Positions 18,642-27,710 of a stretch of 64,000 nucleotides of DNA are shown piece after piece (position 1 is the first letter of the stretch; each line of letters starts with the position of its first letter). The translations under genes and the position numbers were made by a program. Under the pieces are notes generated by a model, which was not told the origin of the DNA, did no database searches, and saw only the letters and a program-made list of their open reading frames with translations. Source of the stretch: DASQPR01 sp963724705 (lineage in GTDB: Bacteria; Actinomycetota; Actinomycetes; Mycobacteriales; Micromonosporaceae); the NCBI GenBank assembly GCA_963724705.1, contig CAVRVS010000006.1, positions 1 through 64,000 of the forward strand, given 5' to 3'.

Positions 18642-19226
18642 TTAGCGGCGGCGGACGTACCCGTGCATGTCCCACACGGAGCCTTTGACCTGGCGCTGCC
18701 GGTCCTCGGACGGCTCTCGAACGAAGCCTGCGCGTTCGGCCACCGCTCCGGACCCGACGTTGTCCGAATGCGTCCACAGCCGCAGTTCGTCTGCGTGGAG
18801 GACGTCAAAGGCGTAATCGACCAGCAGCCGTACGGCTCGGGTCGCTACGCCGCGGCCACGTGCGGGCGACGCGACCCAATAGGAGATTTCGGCTTCGCGT
18901 CCGGCGAACGCGATGTTGCCGAGTCGCTCGCCGTTGGTGGCGTCGCAGATCAGCAGTCCTACGTCCGGCAGCGACTCATCGCTTCGCGGCTGGGCCGATC
19001 GGAGCGCGTTGATCGCTGTACGAACCTCCTCGGCGGTCAGGGTCGGCGGGTCGGTGGTGAACCGTTGAATGTCAGGATCCTGGACGGAGTCCGCATACCA
19101 CTGCGCGTCCTCGGGCTCCCACTCTCGAAGCGCGACTACTCCGTCGGTGCACACGATCTCGCCTACCAAACCCACGCGTTCAGCATTACGAGTGTCCGGC
19201 CCGTCCGACAAGCCGATATCGATCAT
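18642..19226 (-). CDS. GNAT family N-acetyltransferase (RimJ/RimL-like)
   Basis: About 194 residues. VALREWEPEDAQWYAD begins the fold, SYWVASPARGRGVATRAVRLL is the acetyl-CoA-binding motif A, and HSDNVGSGAVAERAGF is the usual RimJ-type end. The substrate is unknown. ATG at 19226 is chosen; a start further in, before GEIVCTDGVVALREW, is possible. Confidence 0.83.
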   Translation of the reverse strand: MIDIGLSDGPDTRNAERVGLVGEIVCTDGVVALREWEPEDAQWYADSVQDPDIQRFTTDPPTLTAEEVRTAINALRSAQPRSDESLPDVGLLICDATNGERLGNIAFAGREAEISYWVASPARGRGVATRAVRLLVDYAFDVLHADELRLWTHSDNVGSGAVAERAGFVREPSEDRQRQVKGSVWDMHGYVRRR

Positions 19227-19653
19227 GTTGAGTCGGTACCGCCACCATCGGCCGCGCCTCAGCGCTGTGACGCGACCCTTCCGCGTGATCGTCCACTTCG
19301 GATGCGCCGTTGCCGACGGCCGACTCGTTAGAGCCACCAGGCGACGCGATCAATACGTTGCCCGGCGCCGTATAGACGTTGCACGCCACCGTCTGCGGGC
19401 ACGAGGACAGGGGTCCGCATCGACCAACTACCCTCCTTTGGAAATGCTAACGAATAGGACAATGACCTTATGTCCGACTTGGACCCCAGGGCGGTTGGCG
19501 ACCGGACGTACGTCACGCTCCGTTGATGCCGCCCCCATCAATCGAGTGAATTTAGACGCTCCCTGGAGTAGGCGTGTGCCGCTCCTGACGGTAAGGTCCG
19601 GTGGGTCAATGTGCCGTAAGCTGCGGTGCAACCCTCACGCAAAGGGCCAGCCG
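19227..19653. other. 427-nt region with two very short open frames
   Basis: No full gene. On the minus strand 19420-19328 encodes 30 residues from an ATG with a strong AAGGAGGG ribosome binding site. On the plus strand 19470-19526 encodes MSDLDPRAVGDRTYVTLR and stops. The region should also carry the promoter of the lipoprotein gene at 19654. Both small frames are too short to interpret. Confidence 0.4.
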
Positions 19654-20745
19654 ATGAAGAAAACGATCCGGTCGTGCACCATCGCTCTCGCGAGCGCGTC
19701 ACTACTCACCGTTGTCAGCGGATGCTGGACGGGACAAACGTCTGCGCATGGCGGTGGCCCGGGTTCGGGGACACACTCGCCCTCGTCCGCGCCGAGCGAC
19801 TCCGCCTCCCCCAGCCAGTCGACTCCGCCTTCGACACCGACTTCGCCAACGGCGAGCGCGTCACCCAGCAACTCCCCCACCCCAGTGCCGACCAAGTCGG
19901 CCACGCCTACGCCGACTGCCACCTCCACGCCCACCGGCACGCCTGCGCCGACCGGTACGGCAACGCCGGGGACGGGCAAGCCGGGTGCGAGTAACACCGG
20001 AGTCCCCGCCGGTACGCAGCTGACGGTCGTGAACGGCAATCAGACGTTTTCGACGAGTGGTCAGACGATCAGCGGTAAAGACTTCCACGGCTATGTGAAG
20101 GTCACCGGCAGCAACATCACCTTCAAGGACTGCATCTTCCGCGGCGGCACACCCAACGGCAACAACGCCCTACTCGACACCGAAGCCGGCACCAACACCG
20201 TGGTGGAAGACTCCGAAGTCGTCCCGCTGCACCCGGCCGCGACCATCGACGGTGTCTGGACCAAGAACACCAAGCTGTACCGAGTCAACATCCACGGCAG
20301 CGTCGATGGCATGAAACCCGGTTCCAACACCCTCGTCCAAGACTCCTGGATCCACGACCTGTCCTGGTTCGCCAGCGACCCGAACCAGGGCGGCGGCTCC
20401 ACCCACAACGACGGCATCCAAGCCTTCTACCCCGACTCCGGCATCACCCTGCGGCACAACACCATCGACCTGTCGACCTCGAAGGACCCCAACGCGGCGC
20501 TACAGGACTCGGCCTCCAACGTCACCGTCGATGACAACTGGCTCGACGGCGGCGGCTGCATCCTCAACTTCGCCAACCTCAACCACAGCGTGCCCGGCCT
20601 TGTCGTCACCAACAACCGGTTCGGCCGACACTCCGGCTTCCAATGCCCGATCCTGCTCAGCAACCTGCTCAGCCTGGCCAAGAATTCAGGCAACGTCTGG
20701 GCCGACACCGGCACACCCATCCCCGCACCCCAACAACACGACTAG
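19654..20745 (+). CDS. lipoprotein with Ser/Thr/Pro-rich linker and right-handed beta-helix domain
   Basis: 363 residues. The signal peptide with lipobox ends in LLTVVSGC near residue 24. A low-complexity Ser/Thr/Pro linker follows (about 30-112), then a beta-helix domain (about 120-355) with repeated strand-turn units (VTGSNITFKDCIFRGG, NTKLYRVNIHGSVDG, SGITLRHNTIDL). Such folds bind or cleave polysaccharides, so it is probably anchored outside the membrane and acts on carbohydrate. ATG 19654 with AAAGGG upstream. Codon use in the helix domain is rich in ACC/AAC/GGC, somewhat unlike its neighbours. A terminator follows. Confidence 0.82.
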   Translation: MKKTIRSCTIALASASLLTVVSGCWTGQTSAHGGGPGSGTHSPSSAPSDSASPSQSTPPSTPTSPTASASPSNSPTPVPTKSATPTPTATSTPTGTPAPTGTATPGTGKPGASNTGVPAGTQLTVVNGNQTFSTSGQTISGKDFHGYVKVTGSNITFKDCIFRGGTPNGNNALLDTEAGTNTVVEDSEVVPLHPAATIDGVWTKNTKLYRVNIHGSVDGMKPGSNTLVQDSWIHDLSWFASDPNQGGGSTHNDGIQAFYPDSGITLRHNTIDLSTSKDPNAALQDSASNVTVDDNWLDGGGCILNFANLNHSVPGLVVTNNRFGRHSGFQCPILLSNLLSLAKNSGNVWADTGTPIPAPQQHD

Positions 20746-20772
20746 GCACGACTAGACCGGAAGCCCGCAAGA

Positions 20773-20803
20773 ATGGGGAGTGCGCCACTGGCGCACTCCC
20801 CAT
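20773..20803 (+). terminator. perfect 14-bp terminator hairpin
   Basis: Stem ATGGGGAGTGCGCC at 20773-20786, loop ACT, perfectly complementary arm at 20790-20803. It lies 28 nt after the beta-helix lipoprotein stop and isolates that gene from the exporter operon. No T run follows. Confidence 0.75.
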
Positions 20804-20873
20804 CTACGTTCGAGTCCGGTCGGCGCGCTCCATCAGCGGCGCAATCGCGGGCGATCGAATCTGCCCTGCGGGC

Positions 20874-20905
20874 TTGACCTTGACGCTACGTCAACCCTCG
20901 ATACT
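20874..20905 (+). promoter_or_regulatory. MerR-type promoter of the exporter operon
   Basis: A -35 TTGACC (20874-20879) and a -10 GATACT (20900-20905) are separated by an over-long 20-nt spacer. The spacer contains the perfect dyad TTGACG-CTA-CGTCAA (20880-20894). A long spacer with a central dyad is the defining layout of MerR-controlled promoters. The ATG of the ATPase follows the -10 box by 7 nt, so the mRNA is probably leaderless. The MerR gene of the same operon is the likely regulator. Confidence 0.75.
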
Positions 20906-20912
20906 GGCCGGC

Positions 20913-21725
20913 ATGAGCATCACAACCGATCAGGTCGGGCAGCACGCGATACATGTGCAAGGCCTGGAAAAATCGTTCAAGCAACTCAAGGTGCTGCGCG
21001 GCGTGGACATCGACGTGGCGCGGGGCAGCATCTTCGCCCTGCTGGGCTCGAACGGGGCGGGCAAGACCACGGTGGTGAAGATCCTGTCCACGCTGCTCAA
21101 GGCCGACACAGGCACTGCCCGAGTCAATGGCTTCGATGTCGCGACACAGCCCGCCGACGTACGCGAGTCCATCAGTCTTACCGGGCAGTTCGCGGCGGTC
21201 GACGAGATCCTCAGCGGGCGGGAGAACCTCGTCCTGGTCGCCAGGCTGCGGCACCTCAAGGACCCGGGCACGATCGCGGATGACCTACTGAGGCGCTTCT
21301 CGCTGACCGAGGCGGGCTCCCGAAGGGTGGCGACGTACTCCGGTGGCATGCGCCGCCGTCTGGACATCGCGATGAGCCTCATCGGGAGTCCGCCGGTCAT
21401 TTTCCTCGACGAGCCGACGACCGGGCTCGACCCGGAGGCGCGCATCGAGGTGTGGCAGGCGGTCAAGGAGCTCGCCGAGGGCGGTACGACCGTGCTGCTC
21501 ACCACTCAGTACCTCGACGAGGCAGAGCACCTTGCCGACCGGATCGCGATCCTCCATGAGGGCCGGATCATCGTCAACGGCACCCTCGATGAGCTCAAGC
21601 AGCTTCTCCCACCGGCCGAGGTCGAGTACGTCGAGAAGCAGCCGACCCTGGAGGACGTCTTCCTCACCCTCGTTGGCGCCAGAGCAGATCTCGTTGGCGC
21701 CAGAGCAGATAGGGAACAACGATGA
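20913..21725 (+). CDS. ABC transporter ATPase, DrrA type
   Basis: 270 residues. Walker A GSNGAGKTT, signature YSGGMRRRLDIA, Walker B VIFLDEPTTGLD and H-loop LLTTQYLDEAEHLAD are all intact; the C-terminal extension fits daunorubicin-type exporters. It powers the permease encoded next, with which it overlaps by 4 nt (ATGA). Just before the stop, a perfect 21-nt tandem duplication repeats LVGARAD twice. The operon continues with MerR and a DHFR-like gene. Confidence 0.92.
   Translation: MSITTDQVGQHAIHVQGLEKSFKQLKVLRGVDIDVARGSIFALLGSNGAGKTTVVKILSTLLKADTGTARVNGFDVATQPADVRESISLTGQFAAVDEILSGRENLVLVARLRHLKDPGTIADDLLRRFSLTEAGSRRVATYSGGMRRRLDIAMSLIGSPPVIFLDEPTTGLDPEARIEVWQAVKELAEGGTTVLLTTQYLDEAEHLADRIAILHEGRIIVNGTLDELKQLLPPAEVEYVEKQPTLEDVFLTLVGARADLVGARADREQR
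21669..21710 (+). repeat. 21-nt perfect tandem duplication at the ATPase 3' end
   Basis: Two adjacent identical copies of a 21-nt unit beginning CTCGTTGGCGCC (21669-21689 and 21690-21710). It is in frame and adds seven residues immediately before the C-terminus. It resembles the 3'-end duplications at ychF and the prenyl transferase gene. Confidence 0.9.
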
Positions 21726-22483
21726 ACAAGCATTTCCTCGGCGACAACGTCGTCCTCCTGGGACGCTCGCTGCGCCACATCACCCGCAGCCCGGACACCA
21801 TCATCACGACCGCGATCATGCCGATCGCCTTCATGCTGCTGTTCGTTTACGTCTTCGGCGGCGCGATCGAGACCGGGTCCGACTCGTACGTGAACTACCT
21901 GCTGCCCGGCATCCTGCTCATCACGATCGCCTCGGGTATCTCGTACACGGCCTACCGGCTCTTCCAGGACATGCAGGGCGGCATCTTCGAACGGTTCCAG
22001 TCCATGCCGATCGCACGATCCTCCGTGCTGTGGGCGCACGTCCTGACCTCGCTGGTCGCCAACCTGATTTCGGTCGTGGTCGTCGTCGGCGTCGCCCTCC
22101 TCATGGGATTCCGCTCGGGGGCGGGCGTGCTGGGGTGGCTCGCGGTCGCCGGCACTCTGGTCCTGTTCACCCTCGCGCTGACCTGGATAGCCGTGATCCC
22201 TGGCCTCACCGCGAAGTCCGTGGACGGCGTGAGCGCGTTTTCGTACCCGCTTATCTTCCTGCCGTTCATCAGCTCGGCCTTCGTACCCACGGAGTCCATG
22301 CCCGGCCCGGTGCGCGCCTTCGCGGAGCACCAGCCGGTGACCTCGATCGTCAACGCGATCCGCGACCTGTTCACCCAGCAGCCGGTTGGCACCAATATCT
22401 GGATCGCCCTCGCCTGGTGCGCCGGCATCCTCGTCGTTGCCTACATGTTCGCCAACCTCGCCTACCGTCGCAGGATCTCCTGA
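21722..22483 (+). CDS. ABC-2 type permease, DrrB type
   Basis: 253 residues with six hydrophobic segments and the ABC-2 family pattern: a short amphipathic N-terminus, a loop with FQDMQGGIFERFQSMPIARSS, and helix 5 ending in VPTESMPGPVRAFAEHQPVT. It overlaps the ATPase gene by ATGA and forms the export channel with it. The substrate is unknown, probably a lipophilic drug. Confidence 0.9.
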   Translation: MNKHFLGDNVVLLGRSLRHITRSPDTIITTAIMPIAFMLLFVYVFGGAIETGSDSYVNYLLPGILLITIASGISYTAYRLFQDMQGGIFERFQSMPIARSSVLWAHVLTSLVANLISVVVVVGVALLMGFRSGAGVLGWLAVAGTLVLFTLALTWIAVIPGLTAKSVDGVSAFSYPLIFLPFISSAFVPTESMPGPVRAFAEHQPVTSIVNAIRDLFTQQPVGTNIWIALAWCAGILVVAYMFANLAYRRRIS

Positions 22484-22528
22484 GCCGGCGTCGACCGGGT
22501 CTGAGCCAGTGGAGGGCAGGATCAGAGC

Positions 22529-23350
22529 ATGCTGACGATCGGTCAACTGGCGGCGTACGCCGGCGTCACGGTGCGGGCGGTGCGCCACTATCACCAGATC
22601 GGACTACTGCCGGAGCCGGAGCGGGATGCTTCGGGTTACCGGCGGTACGGCGCAACGGCCGTCGTCTCCCTCATCAAGATCCGCACCCTCGCCGACGCCG
22701 GCGTGCCGCTGTCTCAGATCGGTCAGATGCTCGAAGCCGACGCATCGACCTTCGCCGAAGCGGTCCAACGGATCGACACCCACCTGCGCGACCAGATCGA
22801 ACGGCTCGAGACCAGCCGCAAGCAGATCGCGCAGCTCGCCGCCGGGGACAGTCTGGCGCTCCCGCCGGAGGTGGTCTCCTATCTCGACCGTCTTCGGGGG
22901 ATCGGGGCGTCAGATCGGATGGTCGAGGCTGAGCGGGACGGGTGGATCCTGGTCGCGGCTCGCTGGCCCGACCGCATCCGCGAGTGGATGCCCGAGAAAT
23001 TCGCGCAGCTCGACGACCCGCAACTCGTTCGGCTCTATCGGGTTCTGTCGGAGATCTTCGAAAGCGACGCACCCGACGACCCGCGTCTGGAGGAAGCCGC
23101 CGACATCATGGCCAGCCTGGCCGAGCAGGCATACGCCGCCGGCGAGATCGACCCCGGCGAGATGGCGCACGACGATCTCCCGTTTGACTTGCTGGACGAT
23201 CTTGCCGTCGAGACGGACCCGCGGGCGGAGCGGCTGCGGGACCTGATGCGCGAGCGTGGCTGGTCCGGTTGGACCCGGATGGAGCGGCTGGCGGAGCCAC
23301 AACCTCATCGTCGAAGCCGAACCTCGGGATCGGACCCTTCGGTAGGGTAA
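22529..23350 (+). CDS. MerR family transcriptional regulator
   Basis: 273 residues. The winged helix is clear (LTIGQLAAYAGVTVRAVRHY then HQIGLLPEPERDASGYRRY), followed by a long dimer helix and a C-terminal domain of about 150 residues that probably senses the inducer. There is no conserved metal-cysteine set, so a drug sensor is more likely than a metal sensor. It is the third gene of the exporter operon and very probably binds the dyad at 20880-20894, controlling its own operon. Confidence 0.9.
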   Translation: MLTIGQLAAYAGVTVRAVRHYHQIGLLPEPERDASGYRRYGATAVVSLIKIRTLADAGVPLSQIGQMLEADASTFAEAVQRIDTHLRDQIERLETSRKQIAQLAAGDSLALPPEVVSYLDRLRGIGASDRMVEAERDGWILVAARWPDRIREWMPEKFAQLDDPQLVRLYRVLSEIFESDAPDDPRLEEAADIMASLAEQAYAAGEIDPGEMAHDDLPFDLLDDLAVETDPRAERLRDLMRERGWSGWTRMERLAEPQPHRRSRTSGSDPSVG

Positions 23351-23384
23351 GTGCAATCCACAAACACTCGTGACTGGGGTACTG

Positions 23385-24029
23385 ATGACAGTTCGTGTCG
23401 ACCTCAACATCTCGCTCGACGGATTCGCGACCACGACGGATCAGACCCCCGAGAACCCGTTCGGCGAGGACTGGTCGCGCCTGGTCGACGCCTACGTCGC
23501 GACCAGGACCTTCCGCGAACGCGTCTTGCACGACACCTCGGGCGAGGGCACCACCGGAGTGGACGACGAGTACGCGAGGTCGTACTTCGCTGAGGTCGGC
23601 GCGGAGATCATGGGCGCGGGGATGTTTGGCCTGCACAACTTCCCTGACGACCCCGACTGGCGAGGCTGGTGGGGCGACGAACCCCCGTTCCGAGTCCCGG
23701 TGTTCGTTCTCACGCACAGCGTCCCACGGCCGTCGATCGAGATGGCCGGCGGCACGGCGTTCCACTTCCTCTCGGCAATGCCGCAGGAGGCGCTCGACCG
23801 CGCACTGGAAGCCGCCGCGGGCAAGGACGTCCGCGTGGGCGGCGGCGCCACGGTCGTGCGCGACTTCCTCAAGGCAGGGCTCGTCGACCAGCTCCACGTC
23901 GCGATCGCACCGATAGTCCTCGGTCGCGGTATCCGCCTCTGGGATGACCTGCGCGGCCTGGAATCCGAGTATGACGTCACCGCTGAAACGGCCGAGAGCG
24001 GCACCATCCACCTGACATTCCGACGATAG
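23385..24029 (+). CDS. dihydrofolate reductase family (RibD C-terminal) protein
   Basis: 214 residues with VDLNISLDGFA at the N-terminus and GGGATVVRDFLKAGLVDQLHV near residue 150, the usual pattern of RibD-like NADPH reductases often annotated as dihydrofolate reductase family. ATG 23385 lies 34 nt after merR, so it can belong to the same operon. It may reduce or inactivate the exported compound; that is only an inference. Confidence 0.85.
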   Translation: MTVRVDLNISLDGFATTTDQTPENPFGEDWSRLVDAYVATRTFRERVLHDTSGEGTTGVDDEYARSYFAEVGAEIMGAGMFGLHNFPDDPDWRGWWGDEPPFRVPVFVLTHSVPRPSIEMAGGTAFHFLSAMPQEALDRALEAAAGKDVRVGGGATVVRDFLKAGLVDQLHVAIAPIVLGRGIRLWDDLRGLESEYDVTAETAESGTIHLTFRR

Positions 24030-24080
24030 GACACCGCCGGCCGCTTCGGCGATGCCCGAGACGCCGGACCTCGGCGACAC

Positions 24081-24194
24081 GTTGAAGCGGGAGTGTCTGT
24101 GCTCGCCTCCGCCAAAACCCGGCTTCGGCTGCGCTCAGACGTTGAAGCGGGAGTGTCTGTGCTCGCCTCCGCCAAAACCCGGCTTCGGCTGCGC

Positions 24195-24210
<16 letters not shown>
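24081..24210 (-). repeat. ychF: 60-nt tandem repeat spanning the ychF stop codon
   Basis: Two exact 60-nt units (24081-24140, 24141-24200) and a 10-nt start of a third. The unit contains the last codons and stop of ychF on the minus strand (FNV-stop) plus 3' flanking DNA. ychF therefore ends in the first unit read and the downstream unit carries a relic of the same coding end. On the plus strand it opens a 20-residue-period frame that I do not regard as a gene. Confidence 0.9.
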
Positions 24211-25281
<1,071 letters not shown>

Positions 25282-25619
25282 GACGTACGAGCTTACGCAC
25301 GGTTTGTGGCGCTCGCGAAGCGACGGTCCAATCGCCAGCGATCAAGCGCCCGAGCACCGTAGCGGCGATACGACCGTCTGGACGTGACAGCGCCACGAAA
25401 GCGCGACAACCGCGACGCTCAAGCCCGATCGACGGCACAATCCACCATGAGGGCATTGCCACAGCTCGGTTCGGTTAGCCGAGCCGGCCGCGCACCGCAC
25501 CGGCGTTGATCGTTTACGCACCAACCATGGATTGCGGTGCGACTCACACCACAGCCGAACACCGAGGCAACCAAGCGCACGCGCCACGGCGGACATCGCC
25601 CACACGAGAGGAAGCCGAG
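25282..25619. other. 338-nt divergent promoter region, no gene seen
   Basis: Lies between the ychF start and the Rieske protein start. No frame has protein-like composition. It must hold both promoters. TAAGCT on the minus strand 8 nt before the ychF GTG is a plausible -10 box. Confidence 0.4.
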
Positions 25620-25968
25620 ATGAGCGAGGATCAGCTGGTAGGAGCGGTCGACGACCTGCCGCCGGGCCGGGTCGTCGGTATCGGCCAATATGCCGTCGGG
25701 AACGCCGGCGGAACTGTTCGCGGTCGGCCGCCAATGCCGCCATCTCGGCGCCGATCTCGGCAACGGCAGCATCGACGAGCGCGGAGAGTTGGTCTGCCCG
25801 TGGCACCACTCGGCCTACGACGTCAGCACCGGTCGAATGGTGCGCGGGCCGCAGGGCGTGTTCGCGAAGATTCCCGGCCTCGACTGGGCCTACCGGACAT
25901 TGACCCGGGTCCTCCCGTTGCGTCGGGGCCAGGTCGTCGAGCGCGACGGCAACCTCTACGTGCGCTGA
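25620..25968 (+). CDS. Rieske [2Fe-2S] protein, frameshifted in this sequence
   Basis: About 115 residues. The cluster ligands are CRH and CPWHH (Cys-X-His and Cys-X2-His), as in small ferredoxin-like Rieske proteins. The N-terminus MSEDQLVGAVDDLPPGRVVG is in one frame and ELFAVGRQCRHLG onward in another; an extra G around 25706-25711 explains this. The start ATG at 25620 has GAGGAAG upstream. It could donate electrons to an oxygenase, but none is adjacent. Confidence 0.78.
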
Positions 25969-26119
25969 GGCTGTTCGCGAGATCGCGGGGAGCCGCCGTC
26001 CAGGCACGGCCGATCGGGGCCGGTCGAACGTACGGCTCCACGCCACCTACATCTTTGCGCGCATCAACGCCAGCAGAGTGATAGGACGGCACTCCCACAT
26101 GGCCCGCGCCACGGCGAAT

Positions 26120-27520
26120 TTAGAAGTTGATCATGTGACCAGCGAGACCGTGGATGGCCTCCTTGACCGCCTCGCTCAGCGTGGGGTGCGAGTGGATGTT
26201 GCGAGCGACCTCGACGTCTCGCAGCTCCCAAAGCTGGGCCAGCGTTAACTCCGGCAGCAGTTCGGTGACGTCCGGACCGATCATGTGCCCGCCGAGCAGC
26301 TCGCCGGTCGTGGCGTCGCTCAGGAGCTTCACGAAGCCGACGGGGTCGGCGATGCCCTGCGCCTTGCCGTTCGCCGTGAAGGGAAACTTCGCGACCTTGA
26401 TTGCGTACCCTTCCTCGACGGCCTGCGTCTCGGTCCAGCCGAAGCTGGCGATCTGCGGCTGGCAGAAGGTCGCCCGGGGCACCATCACGAAGTCGATTTC
26501 CATCGTTTCGACGCCGGCGATCGTCTCGGCGGCGACGATGCCCATCGCCTCGGCCGCGTGGGCCAGCATCAGCTTGGCCGTGACGTCGCCGATGGCGTAG
26601 ATGTGCGGCACGTTCGTGCGGCCACGGCGATCGATCGCGATCTCCCGTCGCGCTCCGAGGTCAACACCGGTCTTTTCGATCCCGTATCCAGTCACGTTCG
26701 GCGCGAACCCGATCGCCTGCAGAACCTTTTCGGCCTGGCGCGTCTCGGTCTTGCCGCCCCGGACGAACGTGACCGACACGGAGTCGGCCGACTCGTCAAT
26801 CGACTGCACCTGGGCACCGGTCAGCACGTCCACGCCGAGGCGCCGGTAGCGCTTGGCCAACTCGGCCGAGACTTCCTCGTCCTCCAGCGGCACCATCCGG
26901 TCGAGGTATTCGAGGATGGTCACCTCGACGCCATAGTTGCGCAGCACGTACGCGAACTCGACGCCGATCGCGCCGGCGCCCACGATGATGACGCTCGACG
27001 GCAACGACTCGGACAGGATCTGTTCGGTATAGGTCACCACGCGGGGACCGAGCGATGTGCCCGGCAGCAGTCGCGCGCTCGCGCCGGTCGCGATGATGCA
27101 GTTGTCGAACTCGACGGTCTGGCTGCCGCCGGTGTTCAGCGCGACCTCGATCGTGTGCGGGTCGGTGAAGGTGCCGTACCCCTCGATCTCGGTGATGTTG
27201 TTCTTCTTCATCAGGAAGCGCACGCCGCGGGCGCGGCCGTCGGCGACCTTGCGGCTGCGGCTGTAGGCCGCGCCGTAGTCAACCTTGATCTCGCTGTCGG
27301 ACGAGATGCCGAACGTCTTGGCCTCGTTGCGCAGGATGTACGCCAACTCGGCGTTGCGGAGCAGCGCCTTCGACGGGATGCAGCCGACGTTCAGGCACAC
27401 GCCGCCCCAGTAGCGCGGTTCGATGATCGCGACGCGCTTTCCGAGCTGCGCGGCCCGGATCGCGGCCACGTATCCGCCCGGCCCGGCGCCCAGCACCACG
27501 ACGTCAAAGCGCTCACTCAC
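26120..27520 (-). CDS. lpdA: dihydrolipoyl dehydrogenase
   Basis: 466 residues, E3 of 2-oxoacid dehydrogenase complexes. FAD site VVVLGAGPGGYVAAIRAAQ, redox-active disulphide GGVCLNVGCIPSK, NAD site VIIVGAGAIGVEFAYVL, IYAIGDVT, and the C-terminal catalytic HSHPTLSEA are all intact. GTG start at 27520 with GAGGAGG upstream. It faces the Rieske gene convergently with 150 nt between. No E1 or E2 gene is nearby, as usual for the main actinobacterial E3. Confidence 0.95.
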   Translation of the reverse strand: MSERFDVVVLGAGPGGYVAAIRAAQLGKRVAIIEPRYWGGVCLNVGCIPSKALLRNAELAYILRNEAKTFGISSDSEIKVDYGAAYSRSRKVADGRARGVRFLMKKNNITEIEGYGTFTDPHTIEVALNTGGSQTVEFDNCIIATGASARLLPGTSLGPRVVTYTEQILSESLPSSVIIVGAGAIGVEFAYVLRNYGVEVTILEYLDRMVPLEDEEVSAELAKRYRRLGVDVLTGAQVQSIDESADSVSVTFVRGGKTETRQAEKVLQAIGFAPNVTGYGIEKTGVDLGARREIAIDRRGRTNVPHIYAIGDVTAKLMLAHAAEAMGIVAAETIAGVETMEIDFVMVPRATFCQPQIASFGWTETQAVEEGYAIKVAKFPFTANGKAQGIADPVGFVKLLSDATTGELLGGHMIGPDVTELLPELTLAQLWELRDVEVARNIHSHPTLSEAVKEAIHGLAGHMINF

Positions 27521-27614
27521 CGACGTCAGCCTCCTCGTTGAAACGAAACTCCACCATGAATCTACGCAGCCGCGAATCGAGCCGCCGGTGAGTTCCAACA
27601 CCGCTGATCGACGC

Positions 27615-27675
27615 GCCTCGCGGCTGCGCTACGCATCGGCGGAGTCATGACGCCTCGCGCTGCGCTACGCATCGG
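27615..27675. repeat. dispersed repeat family C, copies 1 and 2
   Basis: GCCTCGCGGCTGCGCTACGC begins copy 1 (27615-27640); a slightly shorter copy begins at 27652. They are direct repeats 37 nt apart, between the divergent lpdA and acyl-CoA dehydrogenase genes. Related copies are at 45339, 45378, 53740 and 60865. Confidence 0.75.
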
Positions 27676-27710
27676 TGCGTTCCCCGCAACCGCCGGGTAC
27701 ATTGCCGAGC

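Noticed and set aside
19470..19526. 18-codon frame starting MSDLDPRAVGDRTYVTLR as a truncated flavin/F420-dependent oxidoreductase
   Set aside because: The resemblance is over too few residues and no remainder of the domain follows in any frame.
20800..20846. tRNA-like GTTCGAGTCC followed by CTCCA
   Set aside because: Bases on either side of the T-loop-like string do not pair as a T stem and no D or anticodon arm precedes it.
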